Translations under genes and position numbers: made by a program
Shown here: positions 16,137 to 24,761 of the stretch, piece by piece
How the letters are laid out: the number at the start of each line of letters is the position of its first letter
Position numbering within the stretch: position 1 is the first letter of the stretch
The notes under the pieces: model-generated
Told to the model about the DNA's origin: nothing
Databases searched by the model: none
Seen by the model: only the letters and a program-made list of their open reading frames with translations
Assembly (NCBI GenBank): GCA_964444795.1
Contig: CAYUIQ010000061.1
Span: 1 to 38,188 of the forward strand
DNA length: 38,188 nucleotides
Reading direction: 5' to 3'
Source: JABMRP01 sp964444795
GTDB lineage: Bacteria; Planctomycetota; Planctomycetia; Pirellulales; Thermoguttaceae

Positions 16137-17396
16137 ATGAATGCCCCTTGGCTCCATGACCGAAAGCTCGCCATTGACGGAGGAACTCCCCTTCGGCTGA
16201 CTTCCTTTCCACCGTGGCCCGTGTTCGACGACGAGACCATTGTCGCGGTGTCCGGCGTATTGCGATCGGGCAACGTCAACGCCTGGACGGGCGAGCAGGT
16301 TCGGCTCTTCGAGCGGGAGTTTGCCGAGGCCGTCGGTTGCCGCCACGCCGTGGCCGTGGCCAACGGGACCCTGGCCCTGGAACTGGCGCTTCAGAGTCTG
16401 GGCATCGGCCATGGCGATGAGGTCGTCGTCACCTGCCGGAGTTTCGTCGCCTCGGCAAGCTGTTGCATCGCCCGCGGGGCCACGCCCGTCTTCGCCGACG
16501 TTGATCCCGCAAGCCAAAACGTCACGGCCGGCACCGTCCGCGCCGTTCTCACACCTCGCACTCGGGCGATCATCGCCGTCCATCTGGCCGGTTGGCCGTG
16601 TGAGATGGACGCCATCATGCAACTGGCGGATGAGCACGGACTGACGGTCATCGAGGATTGCGCCCAGGCACACGGAGCGACCTACCGGGGACGACCCGTC
16701 GGATCGCTGGGCCACGTGGCGGCCTTCTCTTTCTGTCAGGACAAGATCATCTCCACCGGCGGCGAAGGGGGCATGCTCACCACCAACGATGAAGCCGTAT
16801 GGGAAAAGGCCTGGAGCTACAAGGACCACGGCAAGAGCTGGCAGGCCGTCCATCGCCAGGACCACCCCCAGGTGTTCCGGTGGTTGCACGAGTCGTTCGG
16901 CACCAACTGGCGGATGACCGAAATTCAGGCGGCGATCGGGCGGATCGCCTTGCGAAAACTACCGTCGTGGGTACAAGCTCGCCGCGGCCATGCCGCCCTG
17001 CTTCACGAGCAACTGGCCGCCATGCCCGCGGTACGCGTGGCCGTGCCTGAAATCGGCGTCGCACACGCCTACTATAAGTACTACGCCTTTCTACGGCCCG
17101 AGGCGATCCGAGACGGATGGACGCGGGATCGGATCGTACGCGCCCTGCAGGCCGAGGGGATCCCTTGCGGCAGCGGTGCGTGTCCGGAAATCTATCGGGA
17201 AAAAGCGTTTGCCGCCGACCGGTTGCAGCCACCGGAGCGGCTGCCCGTCGCCCGCCAATTGGGCCAAACGAGTCTGATGTTGCACGTTCATCCGACGCTC
17301 AGCGAAGAAGATGTTCTCGACACATGCCGGGCCGTCGCCAAGGTCATGAATCACGCCACCCCCGCGGACCGCGGGGCGTCGAGCAAGGCGGCTTGA
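16137..17396 (+). CDS. DegT/DnrJ/EryC1-type PLP-dependent sugar aminotransferase
   Basis: This is a fold-type I PLP enzyme of about 419 residues that transaminates nucleotide-linked keto sugars. It shows the N-terminal GNVNAWTGEQVRLFEREFAE region, the cofactor-phosphate-binding NGTLALELAL, the strand VIEDCAQAHGATYRGRPVGS, and the PLP lysine in SFCQDKIISTGGEGGM (Lys203 from this start). All catalytic residues of the family are present; Cys replaces the more usual His or Asn before the lysine. A GTG three codons upstream (16128) is an alternative start. It ends the cluster. No 4,6-dehydratase or epimerase that would supply its keto-sugar substrate lies in the window, so the pathway must be completed elsewhere. 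Confidence 0.9.
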   Translation: MNAPWLHDRKLAIDGGTPLRLTSFPPWPVFDDETIVAVSGVLRSGNVNAWTGEQVRLFEREFAEAVGCRHAVAVANGTLALELALQSLGIGHGDEVVVTCRSFVASASCCIARGATPVFADVDPASQNVTAGTVRAVLTPRTRAIIAVHLAGWPCEMDAIMQLADEHGLTVIEDCAQAHGATYRGRPVGSLGHVAAFSFCQDKIISTGGEGGMLTTNDEAVWEKAWSYKDHGKSWQAVHRQDHPQVFRWLHESFGTNWRMTEIQAAIGRIALRKLPSWVQARRGHAALLHEQLAAMPAVRVAVPEIGVAHAYYKYYAFLRPEAIRDGWTRDRIVRALQAEGIPCGSGACPEIYREKAFAADRLQPPERLPVARQLGQTSLMLHVHPTLSEEDVLDTCRAVAKVMNHATPADRGASSKAA

Positions 17397-17445
17397 CAAG
17401 ACGACGGAGAAGGGACTCGGAATCGAGTGAACCGTCTCAACTGGC

Positions 17446-17465
17446 GGTCAAACACTCGATTGACC
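17446..17465. terminator. Short inverted repeat between convergent genes
   Basis: GGTCAA (17446-17451) and TTGACC (17460-17465) form a perfect six-base stem with an eight-base loop. It lies in the 157-base gap between the convergent aminotransferase and C25 protease genes. It may act as a bidirectional stop, but the stem is short and no T-run follows. Confidence 0.25.
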
Positions 17466-17553
17466 TCTTGGGGCCAACTTACCGCATAGGTTGCGACGAG
17501 CGCCGACATGGGAATCCGAACCGGTTTCCCATCCATCCCGACCCAGCGTCGCC

Positions 17554-20500
17554 CTAATCCCAATACGCCGTGTAGACGGCGTCGACCGCGTCGAAGTAGG
17601 TGGTGCCGCCTTGCGCGGGCTCGTTCACTACGGTGTAGTCTTCCAGGTCCCACAGCCAGTAGTACGTGCCGACAGCCGACGGGGTGAATCCGGATTCCAG
17701 ATGATCGACATCGTAGAGCACGGCGACATCGTCGCCGCCACCGCCGTCGGCGATCACGCGATCAAAATACCAAGCCCGGCCGAAGTGTCCGGCACCCAGG
17801 AGCTTGACATCGGTCGGCCGGGTAACCACGGTGTCCTGAGCGGATGTCCCGTAGAGTTCGGCCGTATCGGTGCCGCCGGCCCTGGAATAGCTGTGGACGT
17901 AACGGAAGTTGTTGGCGGTCAGCGAGAACGTCTCGCCGGGCAGCCCGCCGGTCAACGAGCCGTACGTGTCGTTGACCACCAGTAGATCGTCGCCGGGCGA
18001 ATCGTACAGGAAGGCCACGTCGTTGCCGGCGGTGGAGTAGGCCCGGAGAGAGCCGACGCCGAGTATCTCATAGTCGAAAAGGCCGATCGAGGAGAACGTG
18101 GCGCGGGTGGGCGAGGCCCGGAGGATGTCCTGCCCGGCCGAATCGAACAGCACGGCGAGGTCGTTGCCGCCGCCGCCCTGGACGGTCACGTCGCCGAAGT
18201 ACCAAGCCCGGCCGAAGTGCTCGGCGCCTGCGATCTTGACATCGGTCGGCCGGGCCACCACGGTGTCGTTGCCAGCCGTCCCGTAAAGCTCGGCCGTATC
18301 GGTGCCGCCGGCCGTGGAATAGCCGTGAACGTAACGGAAGTTATTGGCGGTCAGCGAGAACGTCTCGCCGGGCAACCCGCCGGTCAGCGATCCGTACGCG
18401 TCGTTGACCACCAGCGTGTCGTCACCCGCCGAATCGTAGAGGAAGGCCACGTCATTGCCGCCGCTGGAGTAGGCCCGGACCGAGCCGACGCCGAGTATTT
18501 GGTAGTCGAACAGATTGCCGGAAAAGGTGGTGTTGGTGGGCGAGGCCCGGAGAATGTCCTGTCCGGCCGAATCGAACAGCACGGCGAGGTCGTTGCCGCC
18601 GCCGCCGTGGACGGTCACCGCGTCGAAATACCAAGCTCGGCCGAAGTGCTCGGCGCCTATGATCTTGACATCGGTCGGCCGGGTCACCACGGTGTCGTTG
18701 CCGGCCGTCCCGTAGAGTTCGGCCGTATCGGTGCCGCCGGATGTGGAGAATCCATGGACGTAACGGAAGTCGTTGGCAGTCAGCGCGAACGTCTCGCCGG
18801 GCAGCCCGCCGGTCAACGCACCGTACGTGTCGTCGATCACCAGTGTGTCGTCGCCCGCCGAATCGTAAAGGAGCGCCACGTCGTTGTCGCCGTTGCCGAC
18901 AAGGCTAATGTCGGAGACTTGCGTCACCGTGGCGGAATAGCTGCCGCCGGTAAGCGTTGCCGACGTGGGCCATGCTCTTGCCGTATCCGCGCCCGCGGAC
19001 GCGACCAGCACCGCCGCGTCGCTGCCGGCGCCGCCGGCGAAGGCCACGGCCGTAACTTCCGTGCCCGAGAATGCGTAGTCGACTCCGTTGATCGTAACCT
19101 GATGCGTCGTGCCGGCGGCCAGGCGGAACTCGTCATCCCCGCCGGTGCCATGGACGGTCAGTTCCGTGCCGTTGCGGCTCACCAGATTGGCCAGACGCAG
19201 ATCCACCTCGGCGACGGTCCCCTGAAGGCTGAGATGGAACGTTTGGCCGGCCGCAGCTTGCCAATCGATCCGTTCTCCGCCGGTGGAAACCGTTGAATTG
19301 GCCAAGACGTTGAAGTTGGCGTCGTGAAGGGCCATTCCCAACTGATCGCCCGACCCGGCAAACAGGGCCTCCAAGGTCAAGTAGCCCTGATGCGACGTTT
19401 CCAGCGTGTACCAGAGGTCGCCGCCGGTCGGGTCCAGGCCGGCAATCTCCAGGAAATCGATCGCTCCCAGGTCGACCGCCGGTGGAAGCGTCTCTTCTCG
19501 GATACCGAAATCGACGTTGCCCACGACCACGCCGTCGCTCACGTTGACGTTGAGGATACCGCTGCCCGGCTGCGTGTGCGACCAGCCGCCGGACGGGTCA
19601 TGCCCGATCGAGTAGCTTCCCGCCGCCAAGTCGGAAAGTGCATAATCGCCCTGCGCGTCGGTCACCACGGCCGTCTCCGGCACGCTGCCGCAAAGCTCCA
19701 AGGACCAACCGGTCAGCTCGCCCGAGTCGTACGTGGCCCGATCCCAGATTTCCAAAGTCCAAGTGCCGTTGGCATCCTCGCCGTCGAAGGTGGAGAGCAA
19801 CTCGGCCGCTCGAAACGTACCGGTGAATGGCGCGATGGCGGTGCTGATATGCGTGTCCGCTTCGTCATCGAGCGTCGTGTCGGTAAAGTTGTCGCCGCCT
19901 CCGCCGGCGCGATTGATCAGCATCACTCGCGTCGCGTTGGGGCTGATCAGATAAATCTCCAGATCGCTGTCGTAGGTGTGGGTAATGTTGAGCGTGACGT
20001 TGAGGTCGTAGATCGACTCGGGACCACCGTCGACCACCAGCGCCGAAGTCACGGCCTCGTTGTCGATGATGGTCACGGGCACCTGCCCGGACACGATAGT
20101 CTGGCTGTCGTTGTCGTATTGGCCGTTGCCGTTGGCGTCGATGTAGACCCGTTGGCCGGCCAAACCCTGCTCCTCGCCGTCCATCACGCCGTTGCCGTTG
20201 GTGTCGTTCCATACCGTCCCCTCCACGCCCGTGGGAGGAGCAACCGGACCGGTGGCCGTCTGGATGGCCGTTTCCGGATCGCCGAACAGATTCGTTTCGA
20301 ACGTGATCCAGCGATACGAGCCGGTCGTGCCGACGCGGAACATATTGTCGTCTTTGGAGTCCTGGTTGGCCTGCCCCAGCGACGTGAGACCCTCGTTGAA
20401 CACGGCGTCCCAGAATTCGTTGGCGTAGTAATGACTGGCGCTGGGCGTGCTGCCGGGCATGTACCAGCCGTAACGCGAGTTCATCACAACTCCGAACGCG

Positions 20501-22332
20501 CCGTGATCGTCGACCACGTGCTGTTCGGCAATGGAGATGTTGTGCGTGTCCAGCGAGCCCGACATGCACCCCTGCGAGTACATGAAGTAGGGATCCTCGT
20601 TGGACAGCGCAGCGACGTTGGCGTTGCCCAACCGGGCGTTGTACGTCTCATTGGCGTGCCCGAGATGGTTGACGATGTTCGGGCTGGCGTTGAGTTGGTT
20701 GAGCAGATCACCGGCCGTCCAACCACCCGCCGAATCGTACATCTCGACCACGTTCCAATCCACGGGCAAGGACTGGTCGCGAATCGGTATCCCGGAATAG
20801 CTACCCCAAGTGCTCGCGTCAAGACTTTCGCCCAGCCAGACGGCCGTGTCGACGTTGGCGTGGGTGGTGGTCTCGTATCGCACCGTCTTGGCGACGAAGT
20901 TGAACGCCTCGGTCGCGTTGCTGACCGGAGCCCGGCCGATGTAAACCTCGGGGGCCAGGTCGATGTCGCCGCCGCCGGTCCCGTCGTTCGCTTCTCCCCA
21001 CAGGCCGTCGCCGTCACCGTTCCACGTGCCGTCGAGGCAGGCGTAGTACATGTCGGTGGGCAGCGCGTTGTCCACCGTCGACCCGACGGAGGCGTACACT
21101 CCGCGTACCGGGATGATTTCCGTATCGCCGCCCAGCAAGATCCATTCGGTCCCCCAATTGGCGTAGGCGTCGGAGACGAAATGACGAATCTTGTCGGCCA
21201 GATCGCCGTTTTCCGTACCCGTATAGTTGGCCGAAACGTACTCGGTCGTCACGATTCCCGCGCTGAGCCCTCGGCTGGTCTTCTGGTCGACCAGATCCCC
21301 AAACGTGTCGGCCAGCGCGGCGCTGGTGATGACCACGTACTCGTAGTTACCACCGGGCAGGGCGGTGATTGCCGGCTCGGTATCGCCCGGAGCGGCGGGA
21401 TCGCTCGGATCGCCCGTTGTGGTCACGGTGTAGAAATCGAGCGCGTCGGGGTTGTCGACGAGCCGGGCAACCCGATCACGATCGCCCTCCACGTCCCGCA
21501 CGTCCACCATGCCGTCGGTCGCCACGGCGCTGACGGTCACGTTAACCGAGACCGATGAGTGATAGGTCAGCGTGTCGGTGGCCGCGTCGTACTCGACCGG
21601 GAAAACACGCAGCGAACCGATCTGATAGCCGGCCATCGAATAGTTGGAGAAGCTGGCCGCCTCGGCGTCGGGAAACGACGTGGAAACGACTTCCGTCCAC
21701 TCGTCGCCGGTGGGAAGACTCCCGTCCAGCGCAACGGCCGTCGGCGCCGCCAGAAGCTGCATTCCGCTGCCAATGACCACGCCCGTGTCGAGATACGTGA
21801 TCTCGATCGACGTGATGGCCATCCCCTCCGGCAGTACGAACGACGATTGATGCACCGGAACGACCGGATCGCCGACGGCCAGCCACGTTTCCTCGCCGTC
21901 GAGTGTGACGAGCACGCCGTCCGCGAACTGCTCAATCGTGGGCACTCCCTCAAACGCGAAGTCAAAGCGGGCCGTCTGCGTCGCCCCGTCGCCGCTGAAC
22001 ACGTCGCAAGACCCGGTGGGTAGGAACTGCGACTCGTCGACGTATCCGCCGGTGGGCAAGAGCTGCGATTCGTCGACGTATCCGCCGGTGGGCAAGAACT
22101 GCGATTCGTCGACGTATCCGCCGGTGGGCAGGAACTGCGATTCGTCGACGTATGCGCCGGTGGGAAGGAATAGCTCTTCGTCAAGCCCTTTGGCCGGGCC
22201 GGGAGCCACCGATAGGAGCATCCGCTGCTCCAACGGCTCAAAACGAAGGCTATCTCTGGTGAACCGTTTCCCGGTTTGCGGTTCATTCCGTTTTCCCAAT
22301 GCCTTGCGCATAAGCCAATTCTGGGGGCGCAT
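17554..22332 (-). CDS. Giant secreted C25 (gingipain-type) cysteine protease with LEPR-XLL-like segment, P-domain and repeats
   Basis: This is a 1592-residue planctomycete surface or secreted protein. Residues 1-30 are basic and 31-41 (FEPLEQRMLLS) match the LEPR-XLL-type segment. Residues 55-110 are 12-residue repeats (FLPTGGYVDESQ). About 120-300 resembles the C25 propeptide, with VGDPVVPVHQSSFVLPEG. About 330-690 is peptidase C25: NYEYVVITSAAL, ILLGGDTEIIPVRGVYA, likely catalytic His559 (HLGHAN) and Cys589 (SQGCMSGS). An SdrD-B-like module begins at about 702 (GVEGTVWNDTNGNGVMDGE) and seems to finish at 885-945 (VTDAQGDYALSDLAAGSYSI ... VDFGI). In between lies a proprotein-convertase P-domain (about 755-882: THTYDSDLEIYLISP, ANGTWTLEIWD, GWSLELCG). 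A bacterial PPC-like segment (950-1050) and long repeats (1151-1541) follow. AAAGAGG precedes the ATG; an internal Met8 is also possible. It probably acts outside the cell on surface proteins. No dockerin or PEP-CTERM tail is seen. Confidence 0.9.
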   Translation of the reverse strand: MRPQNWLMRKALGKRNEPQTGKRFTRDSLRFEPLEQRMLLSVAPGPAKGLDEELFLPTGAYVDESQFLPTGGYVDESQFLPTGGYVDESQLLPTGGYVDESQFLPTGSCDVFSGDGATQTARFDFAFEGVPTIEQFADGVLVTLDGEETWLAVGDPVVPVHQSSFVLPEGMAITSIEITYLDTGVVIGSGMQLLAAPTAVALDGSLPTGDEWTEVVSTSFPDAEAASFSNYSMAGYQIGSLRVFPVEYDAATDTLTYHSSVSVNVTVSAVATDGMVDVRDVEGDRDRVARLVDNPDALDFYTVTTTGDPSDPAAPGDTEPAITALPGGNYEYVVITSAALADTFGDLVDQKTSRGLSAGIVTTEYVSANYTGTENGDLADKIRHFVSDAYANWGTEWILLGGDTEIIPVRGVYASVGSTVDNALPTDMYYACLDGTWNGDGDGLWGEANDGTGGGDIDLAPEVYIGRAPVSNATEAFNFVAKTVRYETTTHANVDTAVWLGESLDASTWGSYSGIPIRDQSLPVDWNVVEMYDSAGGWTAGDLLNQLNASPNIVNHLGHANETYNARLGNANVAALSNEDPYFMYSQGCMSGSLDTHNISIAEQHVVDDHGAFGVVMNSRYGWYMPGSTPSASHYYANEFWDAVFNEGLTSLGQANQDSKDDNMFRVGTTGSYRWITFETNLFGDPETAIQTATGPVAPPTGVEGTVWNDTNGNGVMDGEEQGLAGQRVYIDANGNGQYDNDSQTIVSGQVPVTIIDNEAVTSALVVDGGPESIYDLNVTLNITHTYDSDLEIYLISPNATRVMLINRAGGGGDNFTDTTLDDEADTHISTAIAPFTGTFRAAELLSTFDGEDANGTWTLEIWDRATYDSGELTGWSLELCGSVPETAVVTDAQGDYALSDLAAGSYSIGHDPSGGWSHTQPGSGILNVNVSDGVVVGNVDFGIREETLPPAVDLGAIDFLEIAGLDPTGGDLWYTLETSHQGYLTLEALFAGSGDQLGMALHDANFNVLANSTVSTGGERIDWQAAAGQTFHLSLQGTVAEVDLRLANLVSRNGTELTVHGTGGDDEFRLAAGTTHQVTINGVDYAFSGTEVTAVAFAGGAGSDAAVLVASAGADTARAWPTSATLTGGSYSATVTQVSDISLVGNGDNDVALLYDSAGDDTLVIDDTYGALTGGLPGETFALTANDFRYVHGFSTSGGTDTAELYGTAGNDTVVTRPTDVKIIGAEHFGRAWYFDAVTVHGGGGNDLAVLFDSAGQDILRASPTNTTFSGNLFDYQILGVGSVRAYSSGGNDVAFLYDSAGDDTLVVNDAYGSLTGGLPGETFSLTANNFRYVHGYSTAGGTDTAELYGTAGNDTVVARPTDVKIAGAEHFGRAWYFGDVTVQGGGGNDLAVLFDSAGQDILRASPTRATFSSIGLFDYEILGVGSLRAYSTAGNDVAFLYDSPGDDLLVVNDTYGSLTGGLPGETFSLTANNFRYVHSYSRAGGTDTAELYGTSAQDTVVTRPTDVKLLGAGHFGRAWYFDRVIADGGGGDDVAVLYDVDHLESGFTPSAVGTYYWLWDLEDYTVVNEPAQGGTTYFDAVDAVYTAYWD
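17710..18882 (-). repeat. Three near-identical 143-144-codon repeats in the C25 protease C-terminus
   Basis: The coding repeat starts at residues 1151, 1294 and 1438 (each DVA-x-LYDS-x-GDD). The first two units are full and the third covers about 104 residues. Anchor DNA CTTGACATCGGTCGGCC recurs at 17803, 18235 and 18664, giving spacings of 432 and 429 bases. Within each unit, shorter Ca-binding-like GGGNDLAVLFDSAGQD and AGNDTVV motifs recur. High base-level similarity suggests recent duplication. Confidence 0.85.
22003..22170 (-). repeat. 36-base tandem repeats coding 12-residue units after the LEPR-XLL-like segment
   Basis: Residues 55-110 of the C25 protein read as FLPTGAYVDESQ, FLPTGGYVDESQ, FLPTGGYVDESQ, LLPTGGYVDESQ and a partial fifth FLPTG. 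The period is exactly 36 bases, and the DNA copies differ at few positions. The repeats lie between the N-terminal sorting-type segment and the propeptide. Confidence 0.9.
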
Positions 22333-23036
22333 CTTAGACCTCTTTCGCTCCGATTCAACAGGTGCAAATTCATCAAGGTGTAGCGAGCGACTGGTCGAAC
22401 GCGAGTTCGGCGACAGCGACGGAACCCTCTTGCCGCGATTGCGGTGGGCTCTCGGCGATTCACCGGGTCAAAGCGGCCGAAACGGCCAAACGATCAGACT
22501 GCAAACAGACAAGATCAGGGACAAGCCGAAACGCCCAAGGGCGTCTCCTGCTTGAAGTATAGGTCACATTCACGCCCGTGCGCCGAAACCCGGCGGAGAT
22601 CCACGATACCGGCGCCAATGTGGTGAAAACACCACACGCTATGCACGCGAAAAGCCACGCGGCGACGAGCCCGAGGGAAGAAGCCCGGTGAGGTGATGCG
22701 GCGGAGGGGAGATGCTTGTCGGGAGAGTTCTTCCGGGAACAACGGTCACTGTGGACGTTCTACGGCATGGCGACGATTCGGTTCGGCAACATGTTGCCCT
22801 TTTGGGAAAGAGGAAACCGCGCGGCTTGTTTGCGATGCTCGGAAAACACGAACCGCACCCCCCTCGCTACGGGTGAGAGGCAAGCGGGGCAGGTTGCAAC
22901 GTCGGGTGTGGGGGTGTATGGTCAAATGTTTCGGGCCGGTGCCCGGCGTGCCCCCCTCACCGGAGGTACCAGTCGTGCCGCCGAACCTCCCCGGGGACGA
23001 GCGCCCCTTCCTTTTGAGTCAGATGCATTGGCGGCC
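22333..23036. other. 704-base divergent intergenic region
   Basis: This region separates the C25 protease (- strand) from fabH (+ strand). I see no convincing gene. The fabH frame stays open back to 22716, but the residues there are basic, low in conservation and unlike a FabH N-terminus. A perfect hairpin lies at 22619-22636 (TGTGGTG, loop AAAA, CACCACA). Promoters for both flanking genes should lie here, but I found no strong -35/-10 pair. Confidence 0.5.
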
Positions 23037-24056
23037 ATGGAATCAGCGTCGAGATTTGCAGCGGTGGGTCCTATCGCCATCGCCCTGCCGGATACGGTCG
23101 AAGACAACGACCAATTGGCGGCCGCGTTCCCCGAGTGGGACATGGACCTGATCTATTCCAAGACGGGAATTCGCCGACGGCACATCGCATCGCCGGACGA
23201 GTGTCCCTCGGATTTGGGCGTGGCGGCGGCGGAGAAGTTGTTTTCCGATCACGGGATCGATCGCGGCTCGATCGATTTTCTCCTCTTTTGCACGCAGACG
23301 CCCGACTATCCGCTCCCCACGACCGCCTGTCTGGTGCAAGACCGCTTGGGACTTTCGCAGTCGGTCGGTGCTTTGGACTTCAACCTCGGCTGCTCGGGGT
23401 TCGTCTACGGACTGGCCCTGGCCGATGGTTTGATTCGCGGCCGCGTTGCCGGGCGGATCCTGCTCATCACCGCGGAAACGTACACCAAGTACATCGATCC
23501 AACCGATCGCTCGCTACGAACGATCTTCAGCGACGCGGCCACCGCCACGCTAATCGAGGCTGCCGGGGAGCCCTCGTTGCAGGGCTTCGTCTTCGGCACC
23601 GACGGCAGCGGCGGCGACGCGCTGATGGTGGGCGACGGCGGAGCCCGGCCCAAGAAAGACGCCCTCCGCCCGCGTAAGCGAAAACGCTGGCCAAGTCGCA
23701 TGTCGATGGACGGTCCCGAGCTAGTCAAGTTCGCCCTGAACGTCGTCCCGCCGATGGTCGAGCAAGTGCTCCGCCAGTCGAAATTGGAGCAAGACCAGAT
23801 CGATCTGTTTCTGGTGCATCAGGCCACCGCCTACGTAACGGAGCATCTGCGAACGCGAATGGGTTGGGACGCCGAAAAGGTGCCCGAGAATCTCCAAGAC
23901 CGCGGCAACACGGTCTCGTCGACCCTCCCGATTCTCATCAACGATCTTCGCGATGAAGGACGCCTGCGGCCCGGTGTACGGAGTCTGTTGGTTGGCTTCG
24001 GTGTGGGGTTGTCGTGGGGTGCGTGTGTTTGGACGGAGACGCTGGGTAGCGATTAG
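23037..24056 (+). CDS. fabH: Beta-ketoacyl-ACP synthase III (KAS III) family
   Basis: This 339-residue condensing enzyme starts fatty-acid synthesis by joining an acyl-CoA to malonyl-ACP. The catalytic triad is visible: Cys119 in FNLGCSGFVYG, His261 in DLFLVHQAT and Asn291 in DRGNTVSST. KTGIRRRHIA near 42-51 is the usual CoA-binding arginine region. The ATG at 23037 gives normal family length and a normal first strand (FAAVGPIAIALPD). Upstream in-frame starts would add about 100 atypical residues. No clear Shine-Dalgarno is seen. It stands apart from the other fab genes, which begin 4.3 kb downstream on the same strand. Some planctomycete KAS III-like enzymes serve other pathways, so the housekeeping role is likely but not proven. 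Confidence 0.85.
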   Translation: MESASRFAAVGPIAIALPDTVEDNDQLAAAFPEWDMDLIYSKTGIRRRHIASPDECPSDLGVAAAEKLFSDHGIDRGSIDFLLFCTQTPDYPLPTTACLVQDRLGLSQSVGALDFNLGCSGFVYGLALADGLIRGRVAGRILLITAETYTKYIDPTDRSLRTIFSDAATATLIEAAGEPSLQGFVFGTDGSGGDALMVGDGGARPKKDALRPRKRKRWPSRMSMDGPELVKFALNVVPPMVEQVLRQSKLEQDQIDLFLVHQATAYVTEHLRTRMGWDAEKVPENLQDRGNTVSSTLPILINDLRDEGRLRPGVRSLLVGFGVGLSWGACVWTETLGSD

Positions 24057-24104
24057 CGATTAGCGGGTAGCGATTAGCCACGCCCACGGGTTGCATCCCG
24101 TGGG
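24045..24104. repeat. Short direct repeats followed by a perfect palindrome at the 3' end of fabH
   Basis: The motif TAGCGATTAGC and its variants recur from 24045 to 24079, overlapping the fabH stop codon (24054-24056). Directly after them comes a perfect eight-base stem, CCCACGGG (24083-24090) and CCCGTGGG (24097-24104), with loop TTGCAT. It could be a REP-like mobile palindrome or a transcription stop for fabH. There is no T-run. Confidence 0.6.
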
Positions 24105-24124
24105 TCCGCCCGGGAGAACGAACG

Positions 24125-24697
24125 ATGCCGGAAACGCAATGGCGGGAAGAGATTGTTCGGCCGGTGCGACTGCTTCAGATCGTCACCGTCGCGCTGACCG
24201 GGGGCTGCGTTGTATTCCTGGCAATGGCCCTGTTCATGCGACTGGGGGGGAACGGTCCGGCCCAGGCGGCGGCAGAGGAACCCATGCTCGTCTATGTGGT
24301 CCTGGTCTTTGCCGCGGCAATGCTGCTGGCCAGGGCGGTGGTCCCGGCATGGCTCGTTTCGGCTGCCCGGCGGAAAATCGCGGAAGGCACATGGAAGCCT
24401 CCGCAACAGGCCAGTGGCAACTCCCCGATACCCGACGAGTTTCTTGCCAAGACCGGCGACGCGGGAAAACTGTGCTATGTGTTCACGACGAAGACGATCG
24501 TCGGAGCCGCGATGTTCGAAGGCGCGGCGTTCTTTGCCCTGGTGGCCTATTTCGTCGAGGGAACGACCCTGAGCCTGGCAGTGGCCGCCGTGCTGATCGT
24601 TGCCGTGGCCCTGCACTTTCCGACGCCCGGTCGCGTCGTCGGCTGGATCGAGCGCCAGTTGAGCTTGCTGGACCAGCAGCGCCAGTGGGACCAGTAG
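24125..24697 (+). CDS. Small membrane protein of unknown function
   Basis: This 190-residue protein has about four hydrophobic helices: near 15-38 (LLQIVTVALTGGCVVFLAMAL), 56-75 (LVYVVLVFAAAMLLARAVV), 123-145 and 148-168. A soluble loop of about 45 residues lies between helices two and three. I do not recognise a family with certainty; small proteins of this kind are frequent and undescribed in planctomycetes. The ATG at 24125 follows the palindrome after fabH by 20 bases. Its 3' end is convergent with arfB, 64 bases away. Confidence 0.65.
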   Translation: MPETQWREEIVRPVRLLQIVTVALTGGCVVFLAMALFMRLGGNGPAQAAAEEPMLVYVVLVFAAAMLLARAVVPAWLVSAARRKIAEGTWKPPQQASGNSPIPDEFLAKTGDAGKLCYVFTTKTIVGAAMFEGAAFFALVAYFVEGTTLSLAVAAVLIVAVALHFPTPGRVVGWIERQLSLLDQQRQWDQ

Positions 24698-24761
24698 GGG
24701 CCTCGCTTACGCTTCGGGTTTCCATTATGTCGGCAGTCCGCGTCGGGTGGACGGAAGCCGT

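Noticed and set aside
18217..19296. A 359-codon + strand ORF with internal repeats
   Set aside because: Its repeats (DIGRPGHHG-type) are the antisense reading of the protease C-terminal repeats, so they do not support a separate gene.
19324..21558. A 744-codon + strand ORF opposite the C25 protease
   Set aside because: It mirrors the codon phase of the high-GC - strand gene, has a basic low-complexity composition and no recognisable motif. The - strand frame has clear protease, P-domain and repeat features.
22003..22170. A CRISPR-like array suggested by regular 36-base spacing
   Set aside because: The units are contiguous with no spacers, keep the reading frame and encode a 12-residue peptide repeat.
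22716..23036. An N-terminal extension of fabH of about 107 residues
   Set aside because: The residues are not like a FabH N-terminus, and the ATG at 23037 gives a normal-length enzyme. It remains possible only as a lineage-specific extension.
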